The position numbers were made by a program, and so were the translations under genes. Under the pieces are notes generated by a model that saw only the letters and a program-made list of their open reading frames with translations, was not told the origin of the DNA and did not search any database. DNA of 64,000 nucleotides from Mycobacterium sp. ELW1 (GTDB taxonomy: Bacteria; Actinomycetota; Actinomycetes; Mycobacteriales; Mycobacteriaceae), in contig NZ_CP032155.1 of assembly GCF_008329905.1 (NCBI RefSeq), positions 2,914,001 to 2,978,000 of the forward strand, in the 5' to 3' direction. Shown here piece after piece: positions 56,856 to 64,000 of this stretch (the first letter of the stretch is position 1; every line of letters begins with the position of its first letter).

Positions 56856-57047
56856 TCAGCTCGCCCGTGCCGTGTCGCCGACCGACGCGAAATGCTGTTC
56901 GATGATGGCCCGCACCGTGCGGCGGCACCGGCCGCAATCGCCGCCCGCACCGCATGCCGCGGCGACCTGCTTGGACGTGCACGCGCCGCGGGCAACGGCC
57001 TCGCTGACCGTGGCGCTGGTCGCCCCCGCGCAGAGGCACACGTACAT
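56856..57047 (-). CDS. bfd: Bacterioferritin-associated ferredoxin
   Basis: 63 residues with the Bfd 2Fe-2S motif: CLCAG near the start and CGAGGDCGRCRRTVR (four Cys in total). Bfd docks on bacterioferritin and passes electrons that release stored iron as Fe2+. It is divergent from bfrA, and the shared 173-base region carries IdeR-type sites, so store and release genes can be tuned by iron in opposite ways. Confidence 0.92.
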   Translation of the reverse strand: MYVCLCAGATSATVSEAVARGACTSKQVAAACGAGGDCGRCRRTVRAIIEQHFASVGDTARAS

Positions 57048-57092
57048 CAGCGGTTCACTCTCGTCGCAGGGCGGCGTCGCACACCGGTCATA

Positions 57093-57119
57093 TTAGCCGA
57101 GACTAACCTTAGTTAGGTA
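57093..57119. promoter_or_regulatory. IdeR-type sites between bfd and bfrA
   Basis: TTAGCCGAGACTAACCTTA (57093-57111) matches the IdeR consensus at 14 of 19 positions, and an overlapping CTAAC-CTTA-GTTAG repeat (57103-57116) suggests a second, adjacent site. Known M. tuberculosis practice is IdeR repression of iron-uptake genes and activation of bfrA through tandem boxes. Confidence 0.7.
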
Positions 57120-57220
57120 CCCCTACAACATGCCGTCTCGTTCAGCTGAACAAAACCGCCCTCGTCCTTGCATTAGGGTGATTCCGGCAGCCAGGCAGTC
57201 AGCAGATGCGGGGAGAAGTC

Positions 57221-57700
57221 ATGCAAGGTGATCCGGAAGTTCTTCGCTTGCTCAACGAGCAGCTGACCAGTGAACTGACCGCCATCAACCAGTACTTCCT
57301 GCACTCCAAGATGCAGGACAACTGGGGCTTCACCGAGCTGGCCAAGCACACCCGCGAGGAATCCTTCGACGAGATGCGCCACGCGGAGGCCATCACCGAT
57401 CGCATCCTGCTGCTCGACGGCCTGCCCAACTACCAGCGGCTCGGCTCGCTTCGCGTCGGGCAGACCCTGCGCGAACAGTTCGAGAGCGACCTGGCCATCG
57501 AGTACGAGGTGGTCGCCCGGCTCAAGCCGGCCATCATCGTGTGCCGCGAGAAGCTGGACTCCACCACGGCCAACCTCTTCGAAGAGATCGTGGCCGACGA
57601 GGAGCACCACATCGATTACCTCGAGACGCAGCTCGAGTTGATGGACAAGCTGGGCGTGGAGCTGTACTCCGCGCAGTGTGTGTCACGACCCCCGAAGTAA
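57221..57700 (+). CDS. bfrA: Bacterioferritin
   Basis: 159 residues from the ATG at 57221 with GGGGAGA upstream, the same length as M. tuberculosis BfrA (Rv1876). Ferroxidase ligands are present: Glu in LTSELTAINQYFLHSKM, EMRHAEAITDR (EMRHAE), FESDLAIEYEV and ADEEHHIDYLE. The heme-ligand Met is at about residue 52 (DEMRHAE). It forms a 24-mer iron store in the cytosol. Likely activated by IdeR and, by analogy with M. tuberculosis, repressed post-transcriptionally by MrsI in iron starvation. Confidence 0.95.
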   Translation: MQGDPEVLRLLNEQLTSELTAINQYFLHSKMQDNWGFTELAKHTREESFDEMRHAEAITDRILLLDGLPNYQRLGSLRVGQTLREQFESDLAIEYEVVARLKPAIIVCREKLDSTTANLFEEIVADEEHHIDYLETQLELMDKLGVELYSAQCVSRPPK

Positions 57701-57701
57701 C

Positions 57702-58664
57702 CTACGAGCGGTCTTCGGCCCGCCACGCGTAGACCATGCACACTTCGCTCTGCACGGCGCCGTAACGCTCGCGCTCACTGGCGTACCAGTACGTGGTGAA
57801 CCCATGTGCTTCGAGCATCTCGATGATCACGTCTTTGGTGGCGAAGTACTCCACCTCCAAAACCACCTGACGGACCATGTCCCACTGGGTCGGCGTGATG
57901 CCCTGCAGCACTGCGATTTCGGCGCCCTCGACATCGAGTTTCAGGATGTCGATGCGGGTCAGGCCGTACTCCTCGATGACCGACGACAGCGGGACCAGGG
58001 TGGCCGTCACCGTGGTGGTGCGGCCCATCCACGCGACCACCGGGCGCACCGCCGCCCGGCGGACGGCGATGGGAGCGACGGGGATGAAACCCGCCACATC
58101 GGCGACGAACCGGTCCAGTCGCTGCCGCGCGAACTCGGCATCCCGTGTGCTCCACAGCGAGAAGTTGGGGTGGTGCTGGAATACTGCCGTCTCGCTGGTC
58201 GCAGACAGTCCGCGGTTGATCGGGTGGATCATCAGGGACGCACCGGGTCGGGCGCCCATCACCGCGGAGTACTCGCCGCGATTGGCGGCCTCGGCGTTGA
58301 CCGCCAGCACCGAGTAGGTGGTGGGAATCGGTTCGAACGCGAACACCTCCGCCTCGCCGCGGCAGCGCAGGGCCGCGAACAAGGTGAACATGCCGATGTT
58401 CGCGCCGGCGTCCACAATGATTGCGCCGGGCTGGAAGTCGATGTAGTCGCCCTTCGCGTACACCGAGTCCGGGCCGAAGATCTCCGGGTACAGGAAGTTG
58501 GTTTCGATCCGCTGCCACTGATGGATGCGCATGCCGTTGGGCAGCGTCATCGGTGTGCCCCCCGGTCGCGTCCGGAGCATCGTCCTGGCCCGCCAGCCCG
58601 CCGCCACAACCACCGCCCCCGCAAGACCGCCGACCAGCGCACGCCGGCCCGGGAGAGAGTTCAC
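57702..58664 (-). CDS. FkbM-family methyltransferase with N-terminal membrane anchor
   Basis: 320 residues. Hydrophobic segment at about residues 8-24 (ALVGGLAGAVVVAAG) followed by Arg-rich sequence, so probably membrane-anchored. The SAM-binding motif VDAGANIGMFTLFA and later LKLDVEGAEIAVLQG are the FkbM hallmarks. Such enzymes O-methylate sugars or lipids; a cell-envelope glycolipid target is plausible but inferred. It converges on bfrA with a 1-base gap. Confidence 0.88.
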   Translation of the reverse strand: MNSLPGRRALVGGLAGAVVVAAGWRARTMLRTRPGGTPMTLPNGMRIHQWQRIETNFLYPEIFGPDSVYAKGDYIDFQPGAIIVDAGANIGMFTLFAALRCRGEAEVFAFEPIPTTYSVLAVNAEAANRGEYSAVMGARPGASLMIHPINRGLSATSETAVFQHHPNFSLWSTRDAEFARQRLDRFVADVAGFIPVAPIAVRRAAVRPVVAWMGRTTTVTATLVPLSSVIEEYGLTRIDILKLDVEGAEIAVLQGITPTQWDMVRQVVLEVEYFATKDVIIEMLEAHGFTTYWYASERERYGAVQSEVCMVYAWRAEDRS

Positions 58665-58749
58665 CCCGGTATTGTCCCTGAGCTCACGCCACGTCGGTGA
58701 AGAACTAGAACACGTTCCAGATCTGCGTCTCCCGGCGTACCATCACGCC

Positions 58750-59247
58750 ATGAGCCGAATCGGAAACTTTCCCGACGACGACGTCGCGGGCTGGATCGTC
58801 AAGTCTCCCGACCTGGGAACGGCAATGGCCGCCTTCTCCCAGGCGGTCTACAGCGACAAGAACCGGCTGCCCATGCGGGTGCGCGAGCTGGCCCGTGCGG
58901 TGATCGCCCAGGACAACGAATGCGTCTTGTGTCAGAACACCCGGGACGCCGACGGTCCGGCGGCCGGTGTGGACGAGGAGCTCTACGACCACGTGCTGGA
59001 GTGGAAGACGTGGGAGGGCTACAGCGAGCAGGAGCGCATCGCCGCCGAGTTCGCCCACCGGTTCGGAACCGATTGGGCCAAGCTCAAATACGACGACGAC
59101 TTCTGGGATCGTGCCCGCGAGCATTTCTCCGACGAGCTGATGGCCGACCTGACGTTGTCCTGCGCGATGTGGGTCGGCATGGGCCGGATGCTCAGCACGC
59201 TGGACATCGGCCAGAGTTGCAAGCTGACCCTGCCGAGCCGCGCGTAG
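58750..59247 (+). CDS. AhpD-like/carboxymuconolactone decarboxylase family protein
   Basis: 165 residues from the ATG at 58750; the upstream open frame is not family-like. CVLCQNTRDADG gives the CxxC-type redox pair of AhpD-like proteins (DNECVLCQNTR), and LPMRVRELARAVIAQ precedes it as usual. Probable peroxidase-partner or decarboxylase-fold protein; activity unproven. Located 46 bases before glnA3. Confidence 0.85.
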   Translation: MSRIGNFPDDDVAGWIVKSPDLGTAMAAFSQAVYSDKNRLPMRVRELARAVIAQDNECVLCQNTRDADGPAAGVDEELYDHVLEWKTWEGYSEQERIAAEFAHRFGTDWAKLKYDDDFWDRAREHFSDELMADLTLSCAMWVGMGRMLSTLDIGQSCKLTLPSRA

Positions 59248-59293
59248 CCGCTATTCGTCGCATCCGGCGGGTGCGGTCGGCACAATAGCTGCC

Positions 59294-60643
59294 ATGACCA
59301 CACCGCCGGGCGGCGCAGCTATCGGGCAATTGGATGCCGACGGGGTGGATACCGTCGTCGGAACGTTCGTCAATCCCGCCGGCCTGACCCACGCCAAAAC
59401 CGTGCCGGCCCGCCGGATCAACGCGTTCGCCGATCCCGGGCTGGGGTTCAGCCCGGTCACCCACGGGTTCGCCATCGACCGTGCCGGGATCGCCTTCGCG
59501 CCGGGCATCAGCGTTGTCGGCGACCAGCGCGTCCGCATCGATCTGGACGCATTGCGGGTCATCGGAGATGGCCTGGCGTGGGCACCTGCCTCGTTCTTCG
59601 ACCAGGACGGCAACCCCGTCCCGGCCTGCGCGCGCGGAACGCTGGCGCGCATCGAGGCGCGGTTGGCCGACGCCGGCCTCCAGGCGCTGGTCGGGCACGA
59701 GATCGAGTTCCTGCTGGTCGATCCCGACGGCAACCGGCTGCCCGGCAACCTGTGGGCGCAGTACGGGTTGGCCGGCGTGCTGGAATACGAGGGTTTCGTA
59801 CGGGACGTGACGGCCGCGGCCGCGACGTCCGGTGTGGGCATCGAGCAATTCCATCCCGAGTACGGCATCAACCAGTTCGAGATCTCGCTGGCCCCGAAGT
59901 CGCCGGTGGCCGCCGCCGATCAGCTGATCCTGACCCGCATCATCATCAGCCGGGTGGCCCGCAAGTACGGGCTGCGGGTGAGCCTGTCACCGGTGCCGTT
60001 CGCCGGGAGCGTGGGTTCGGGCGCGCATCAACACTTTTCGCTGTCACGAGCCGACACCCCGGTGTTCTCCGGCGGGACCGGCGCGCAGGGGATGACCCCC
60101 GAAGGGGAGCATGCCCTCGGCGGCATCGTCTCCGGGCTGCCACAGGCGCAGCTGATCTTCTGCGGGTCCATCGTGTCCGGTCTGCGAATGGAACCCGGCA
60201 ACTGGGCCGGCGCCTACGCGTGTTGGGGCACCGAGAACCGGGAAGCGGCAGTGCGTTTCGTCCGCGGTGGACACGGCAACCCGTACGGGGCCAACGTCGA
60301 GGTCAAGGTTGTCGACCCGTCGGCCAATCCGTACTTCGCCACCGCCGCGATCCTCGGACTCGCGGCCGACGGCATCGAGAGCGGCACCGCACTGCCGCCC
60401 GAGACGTCGGTCGACCCGGCCACCTTGTCCGACGATGACCGCACCGCCGCGGGAACCGTAGCGCTGAGCACCGACCAGGCACAGGAGATCACGGCACTCG
60501 ACGGGTCGGCCCGGTTGCGGGCGATCCTCGGTGATCCCGCCGTCGACGTACTGGTCGCGGTCCGCCGCTACGAGCACGAAATGTACTCGCACCTGGACTC
60601 CGAGGCGCTGACCGAGAAGTTCCGGATGGCCTGGAGTTTATGA
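59294..60643 (+). CDS. glnA3: Glutamine synthetase-family protein GlnA3
   Basis: 449 residues, close to Rv1878 (450). GS landmarks: VGHEIEFLLVDPDG (metal-binding Glu), FHPEYGINQFEISLAP, GSGAHQHFSLS (HxH-type ATP region), NPYGANVEVKVVDPSANPYF. In M. tuberculosis GlnA3 is not the main glutamine synthetase, and relatives act as gamma-glutamyl-polyamine ligases, so polyamine glutamylation is the better guess here. The amidohydrolase gene starts on the next base after its stop. Confidence 0.9.
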   Translation: MTTPPGGAAIGQLDADGVDTVVGTFVNPAGLTHAKTVPARRINAFADPGLGFSPVTHGFAIDRAGIAFAPGISVVGDQRVRIDLDALRVIGDGLAWAPASFFDQDGNPVPACARGTLARIEARLADAGLQALVGHEIEFLLVDPDGNRLPGNLWAQYGLAGVLEYEGFVRDVTAAAATSGVGIEQFHPEYGINQFEISLAPKSPVAAADQLILTRIIISRVARKYGLRVSLSPVPFAGSVGSGAHQHFSLSRADTPVFSGGTGAQGMTPEGEHALGGIVSGLPQAQLIFCGSIVSGLRMEPGNWAGAYACWGTENREAAVRFVRGGHGNPYGANVEVKVVDPSANPYFATAAILGLAADGIESGTALPPETSVDPATLSDDDRTAAGTVALSTDQAQEITALDGSARLRAILGDPAVDVLVAVRRYEHEMYSHLDSEALTEKFRMAWSL

Positions 60644-61756
60644 GTGCACGCGTCCTCGGCGCTCGACGACCACATCGCCGGTCTCCGCCTGGTGGACAAC
60701 CACGTCCACGGCTACTGGCTGACCCCAGGTGACCGCAGGCGCTTCGAAAACGGGCTCAACGAGGCCAACATCGAGCCGCTTGCCGACTTCGACTCCGGCT
60801 TCGACACTCAACTCGGTTTCGCGGTGCGCGCTCATTGCGGTCCGATCCTGGGGCTCACCGAACATGTTGATCCGCAGCGCTATTGGGAACGCCGCAGCGA
60901 GCTGACCGAAGAGCAACTGGCACGGCTGTTCCTGCCGGCCGCCGGGGTGAGCGACTGGCTGGTCGACACCGGCCTGCCCGGCGGGATCGCCGGGCTGCCC
61001 GAGATCGCCGACGCATCCGGAGGCACGGTCGGCGAGATCGTGCGCCTCGAGCAGGTCGCCGAGCAGGCGGCCGCATCCCCGGGCGACTACGCCGACGCGT
61101 TCCGCCGGATCCTGCACCAGCGCAGCGAGACCGCGGTCGCCACCAAGACGGTGCTGGCCTATCGCGGCGGCTTCGACGGCGATCTGTCCGACCCCGACCC
61201 GCGCGATGTCAGTGCCGCGGCAGCCCGTTGGCGCGACGCCGGGGGAGTGCGGCTGGCCGACCGCACACTGTTGAGGTTCGGCGTGCACGAAGGGCTTCGG
61301 CTGGGCAAGCCGCTGCAGTTCCACGTCGGCCTCGGCGACCGCGACTGCGATCTGCACCGGACCAATCCGATGCACTTGCTGGACCTGCTGCGCCAGTCCG
61401 GCAGTACGCCGATCGTCCTGTTGCACTGCTATCCCTACGAACGGGAAGCCGGTTATCTGGCACAGGCTTTCAACAATGTCTACCTCGATGTCGGTCTGAG
61501 CATCAACCACCTCGGCGCCCGCGCCGAAGCCTTCATCGCACGCACTCTGGAGTTGGCCCCGTTTCGCAAGATCCTGTATTCCTCGGATGCGTTCGGCCCG
61601 GCCGAGCTGCACTATCTGGGTTCGCGGCTCTGGCGAGCGGGGACGGCCGCGGTCCTCGCCGGCTTCGTGGCGCGTGACCAGTGGAGCCAGGCCGACGCGA
61701 TCCGGGTTGTCGACCTGATCGGGCGGGAGAACGCCGTCCGCGTCTACGGTCTCTAG
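60644..61756 (+). CDS. Amidohydrolase (Rv1879-like)
   Basis: 370 residues from the GTG directly after the glnA3 stop. Amidohydrolase-2-type barrel: metal-binding HxH in LVDNHVHGYW, FHVGLGDRDCDL, His in IVLLHCYPYEREAGYL and Asp in ILYSSDAFGPAEL. Paired with a GlnA3-type gene, it may hydrolyse the gamma-glutamyl product or a related amide; this is an inference from gene coupling. Its end overlaps the convergent exported-protein gene by 4 bases. Confidence 0.85.
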   Translation: MHASSALDDHIAGLRLVDNHVHGYWLTPGDRRRFENGLNEANIEPLADFDSGFDTQLGFAVRAHCGPILGLTEHVDPQRYWERRSELTEEQLARLFLPAAGVSDWLVDTGLPGGIAGLPEIADASGGTVGEIVRLEQVAEQAAASPGDYADAFRRILHQRSETAVATKTVLAYRGGFDGDLSDPDPRDVSAAAARWRDAGGVRLADRTLLRFGVHEGLRLGKPLQFHVGLGDRDCDLHRTNPMHLLDLLRQSGSTPIVLLHCYPYEREAGYLAQAFNNVYLDVGLSINHLGARAEAFIARTLELAPFRKILYSSDAFGPAELHYLGSRLWRAGTAAVLAGFVARDQWSQADAIRVVDLIGRENAVRVYGL

Positions 61757-62796
61757 CGACCCGATTTCGCCGTTCGCTTGGACCCAGCGGTGCCCTTGCT
61801 CGTCGCCTGCGCCTTGGCGTGACCGGTCGAGGATGTGTTTGACGCGGCCTTGTGTGCCGGGCCGGCGACACCTTTGGTCACGACCGGCGCCAGGGTCACC
61901 GTCGCCGCACTCGCCTTCGGCAGCAGGTGCGGTAGTGCGAGGTGCAGCGATGCGGGCGGACCGGGCCGGGTCAGCTGTGCCGCGATGGCCTTGGCGGCCT
62001 GGAGCAGATTCTCGACGGTCCCGAAACCGACGGTCGCGCCGGACAGCAGACCGCCAGCCGGATCGATGAACGCTGTTGGGCCACCAGGGAATCCGTTGAG
62101 AAAGGCGTCGGTCAATACCGCGGGTGCGCTGACGAAGTCCTCGACCACCGAGGTGATGTCGCGCGACGAGATCGAGTCGACGACGTTCTGCGCCAGCGCC
62201 GCGAAAGCCGAGACCGTCGCGTTGATCGGGTAGATCGGGGTGAGCGCGACTGAGGCAAGGACGAGCGGTAGCGCGTTCTGGATGACGTCGTTGTAGTTGG
62301 CGACCATGTTCTGGATGACCGGCACCACGCCGCCGATCAGCGGCAGCGCCGGACCCAGGAGCAGGCCGGTGCCGGTGCCGAACAGGCCGACGATCGCGTC
62401 GCTGACCTGACCGTCGCGCAACTGGGTGATGGTGGTTTGCAGCGCCGCGGGCAAGGCCTTCAGCTGGTCGGTCAATGCGGCTCCGGCTTGGTTGAGGGCA
62501 GTGCCGAGAAGCTGGGCATTGCCGGCGCCGTTGGCCAACATCGCGCGCAGGATGGGCAACGGGTCGGCGGCGATCTCGTTCGCGAGCCCGGTCAAGCTGG
62601 CCACCGTGTGGGTGACCAGATTGGAATACGCGGTGATCGGATCGACCAAGGCGACCAAGCCCACATCGATGTTCGAAATACGTTGTGCTGCAACATCAAA
62701 TGGATCGGAAACAGGGGAGACCGGAGTCATGGCGATTGCGCCGGCCCCGAGTAGAGCCACGCCGGCGGTGGCATAGGAACGGATTGCGGTATGCAT
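61753..62796 (-). CDS. Exported protein of the GjpA-like (putative outer-membrane porin) family
   Basis: 347 residues from the ATG at 62796, which has AAAGGGG upstream. The N-terminus HTAIRSYATAGVALLGAGAI and following APVS-type segment look like a signal sequence. A long hydrophobic, Ala/Leu-rich middle follows, and the C-terminal ~50 residues are Lys/Ala/Ser/Thr-rich and basic. Proteins with this start are annotated as outer-membrane porin GjpA-like in mycobacteria; porin function is unproven here. The basic tail could bind the cell wall or host glycosaminoglycans. Confidence 0.62.
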   Translation of the reverse strand: MHTAIRSYATAGVALLGAGAIAMTPVSPVSDPFDVAAQRISNIDVGLVALVDPITAYSNLVTHTVASLTGLANEIAADPLPILRAMLANGAGNAQLLGTALNQAGAALTDQLKALPAALQTTITQLRDGQVSDAIVGLFGTGTGLLLGPALPLIGGVVPVIQNMVANYNDVIQNALPLVLASVALTPIYPINATVSAFAALAQNVVDSISSRDITSVVEDFVSAPAVLTDAFLNGFPGGPTAFIDPAGGLLSGATVGFGTVENLLQAAKAIAAQLTRPGPPASLHLALPHLLPKASAATVTLAPVVTKGVAGPAHKAASNTSSTGHAKAQATSKGTAGSKRTAKSGR

Positions 62797-63216
62797 GGGG
62801 GCCCCTTTCGAGTCGGGATCGAACACCCACTGGCAAAGTAACTCCGAAACTTACCCCGAAGTAAGTAAAAGATGCGATCGCAAATACTTGCCGTTGCATG
62901 CGCAACAGATTCGGCATCCACTTAGTTTCGCTGCCTAGTTACATCGCCGCGAACTCGCCGGTCGTGTACCGCGCCGTGAGCTTTCGGCGGGGACGCTCGG
63001 CACGGCGGCTCTGTCCTCGCGGGTTTCTTGCTGGCCCCGGATCGTCCGCGGAATAGCTGTGATCACAGCATGATTCGTCGAGCGGCGCAGATTTGCTTTC
63101 CGGCCGATCTACGAAGTGTCACGGTCGGTATGACATTGACTTACCTGGGAAGACGCTGTGTGCCAACGGAATTCCGTATTTCTTTGCCGGCGGTAGCACC
63201 GGTCCCGGCAGATTGG
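62797..63216. other. 420-base intergenic region with promoter-like features, no gene
   Basis: No convincing coding sequence on either strand. The part next to the GjpA-like gene is unusually A/T-rich for this genome and holds ACTTAC-CCCGAA-GTAAGT (62849-62866), a 6-6-6 inverted repeat in promoter position. A second perfect palindrome, GCTGTGATCACAGC, lies at 63056-63069. The rest is unremarkable GC-rich sequence. Confidence 0.5.
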
Positions 63217-63615
63217 TCAGGAGGGCGGGAAGTGCATCCAGTGCGCGAAGTCGGCCGGCCCGGTGCAGATCAGCGGCACCCCGTAGACCTTGGGCTCCCA
63301 TTCGTCACCGGCCACCCGCTGCTGCGCGGTGGTTCCGGGTGTGGTGCACGGCAGCGCGTTGGCCGCCTCACCGACCAGCGGTCCCGTCGCCACCCACGTG
63401 CCGCTGGCCGCGCAGATGAGGGTGTTCTTCTGACTGTCGAACCCGAAGACGAAGCCCGGGCTCGGTGTGCAGGGTGTTCCGCCGACGACGTTCTGCGCGA
63501 CATTCGGCACGCAGTTCGGGGAGTGGCATGAGGTCGCCGACGCCGGTCCGGCGAGCGGTATCGCCACGCTCAGCAGTCCCGACGCGACAATCGACCCAAT
63601 GACGACCCTGCGCAT
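63217..63615 (-). CDS. Small Cys-rich secreted protein
   Basis: 132 residues with a clear signal peptide (RRVVIGSIVASGLLSVAIPL, cleavage near PASA). The mature part has six Cys (SCHSPNC, GTPCTPSP, LICAASG, LPCTTPG, LICTGP), enough for three disulphides, and no recognised domain. Probably a conserved mycobacterial exported protein of unknown role. It is divergent from the lipoprotein gene at the window end. Confidence 0.75.
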   Translation of the reverse strand: MRRVVIGSIVASGLLSVAIPLAGPASATSCHSPNCVPNVAQNVVGGTPCTPSPGFVFGFDSQKNTLICAASGTWVATGPLVGEAANALPCTTPGTTAQQRVAGDEWEPKVYGVPLICTGPADFAHWMHFPPS

Positions 63616-63792
63616 CTATGCCTCCTGACGACGGTGCCGGTTCGGCCTGATCAGACTAGCGTCGTGGGCCCGGGCTGGTGCTCAGATCAGCCCGTTCGCC
63701 TCGAAGATCCTCGAGGTGCCGGCCGTCGGGTCGGGATTATCGGGGCCCTTGGACCCTCCCGATACCGCTGCCATGGGGTGACGCTGGTTCCC

Positions 63793-64000
63793 ATGCGCTC
63801 GCCACGGATGCTCGTCGCCGGGATCGCCGCGATGGCCCTCACCGCGTGCGGTCCGACGGTCGGCCCGCCGATGAAGACCAGCGTGGTCACCGCCGCGCCG
63901 TCGACGCTCACGCAGACCCGGACCGTCGCACCGCCCACCCCGCCGCTTCGGCAGTCGATGCAGGCGTGGTGGGACAACGTGCAGGACCATGTCAGGGCAA
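63793..64000 (+). CDS. Putative lipoprotein, 5' part (runs off the window)
   Basis: About 69 residues are visible from the ATG at 63793. MRSPRMLVAGIAAM leads to the lipobox ALTAC with lipidation Cys near residue 19. A Thr/Pro-rich linker (TLTQTRTVAPPTPPLRQS) suited to mannosylation follows, then QAWWDNVQDHV where the window ends. The downstream function cannot be told. Confidence 0.65.
   Translation, partial: MRSPRMLVAGIAAMALTACGPTVGPPMKTSVVTAAPSTLTQTRTVAPPTPPLRQSMQAWWDNVQDHVRA

Noticed and set aside
63056..63069. GCTGTGATCACAGC as a CRP site
   Set aside because: CRP sites need six bases between TGTGA and TCACA; here the half-sites abut.

Overview
This is a high-GC actinobacterial chromosome segment, almost certainly from a rapid-growing environmental mycobacterium (Mycolicibacterium type). 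Mycobacterial markers include an antigen 85 mycolyltransferase, the Ala-Pro-rich antigen Apa, a mycobacterial hemophore-type protein, IdeR iron boxes, glnA3, and long stretches in the same gene order as M. tuberculosis Rv1841c-Rv1868 and Rv1876-Rv1879. Lon protease, which M. tuberculosis lacks, argues against the tuberculosis complex. No rRNA, tRNA, CRISPR array or prophage was seen.

Layout. 1-9.2 kb (minus strand): 5' part of malate synthase glcB, a conserved actinobacterial protein, two CNNM/CBS membrane proteins (one frameshifted), guaB1, gnd1 and a BlaR-like/BlaI-like pair. 9.2-10.3 kb: a small iron-control locus with a CRP-like site, two IdeR boxes, a FhuF-like protein and an apparent homologue of the iron-responsive sRNA MrsI. 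10.3-15.1 kb: a thioesterase and the urease operon ureABCFGD. 15.1-24 kb: orphan PrrB-like kinase, hemophore-like protein, ndh, the 3' stump of a deleted F420-type oxidoreductase, an SDR, modBC without modA, apa, a small membrane protein and adhA. 24-35 kb: CGNR regulator, CPBP protease, phosphoketolase (frameshifted), double CaiB/BaiF CoA-transferase, aldehyde dehydrogenase (frameshifted), a repeat-rich lipoprotein, an alpha/beta hydrolase and a thiolase-like protein. 35-51 kb: an epimerase/PEP-mobile-domain fusion, repair-type and oxidoreductase genes, lon behind a HAIR-like site, antigen 85, GH13, deaminase, rhomboid-like, TPR and permease genes. 51-57 kb: thioesterase-EthD-PPOX operon, an insertion sequence, a 13E12-type HNH protein, echA and divergent bfd/bfrA around IdeR-like sites. 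57-64 kb: FkbM methyltransferase, AhpD-like protein, glnA3-amidohydrolase, a GjpA-like exported protein, a Cys-rich secreted protein and the start of a lipoprotein.

Two themes stand out. Iron handling recurs: FhuF-like protein, MrsI-like sRNA, hemophore-like protein, bfd and bfrA, with IdeR-type boxes at three places. Second, three otherwise intact genes are each broken by one missing base in a G run with the same context, C-G(4-5)-A-G on the plus strand. That looks like systematic sequence error more than gene decay. By contrast, the loss of modA and of most of the neighbouring F420-type gene looks like real deletion.
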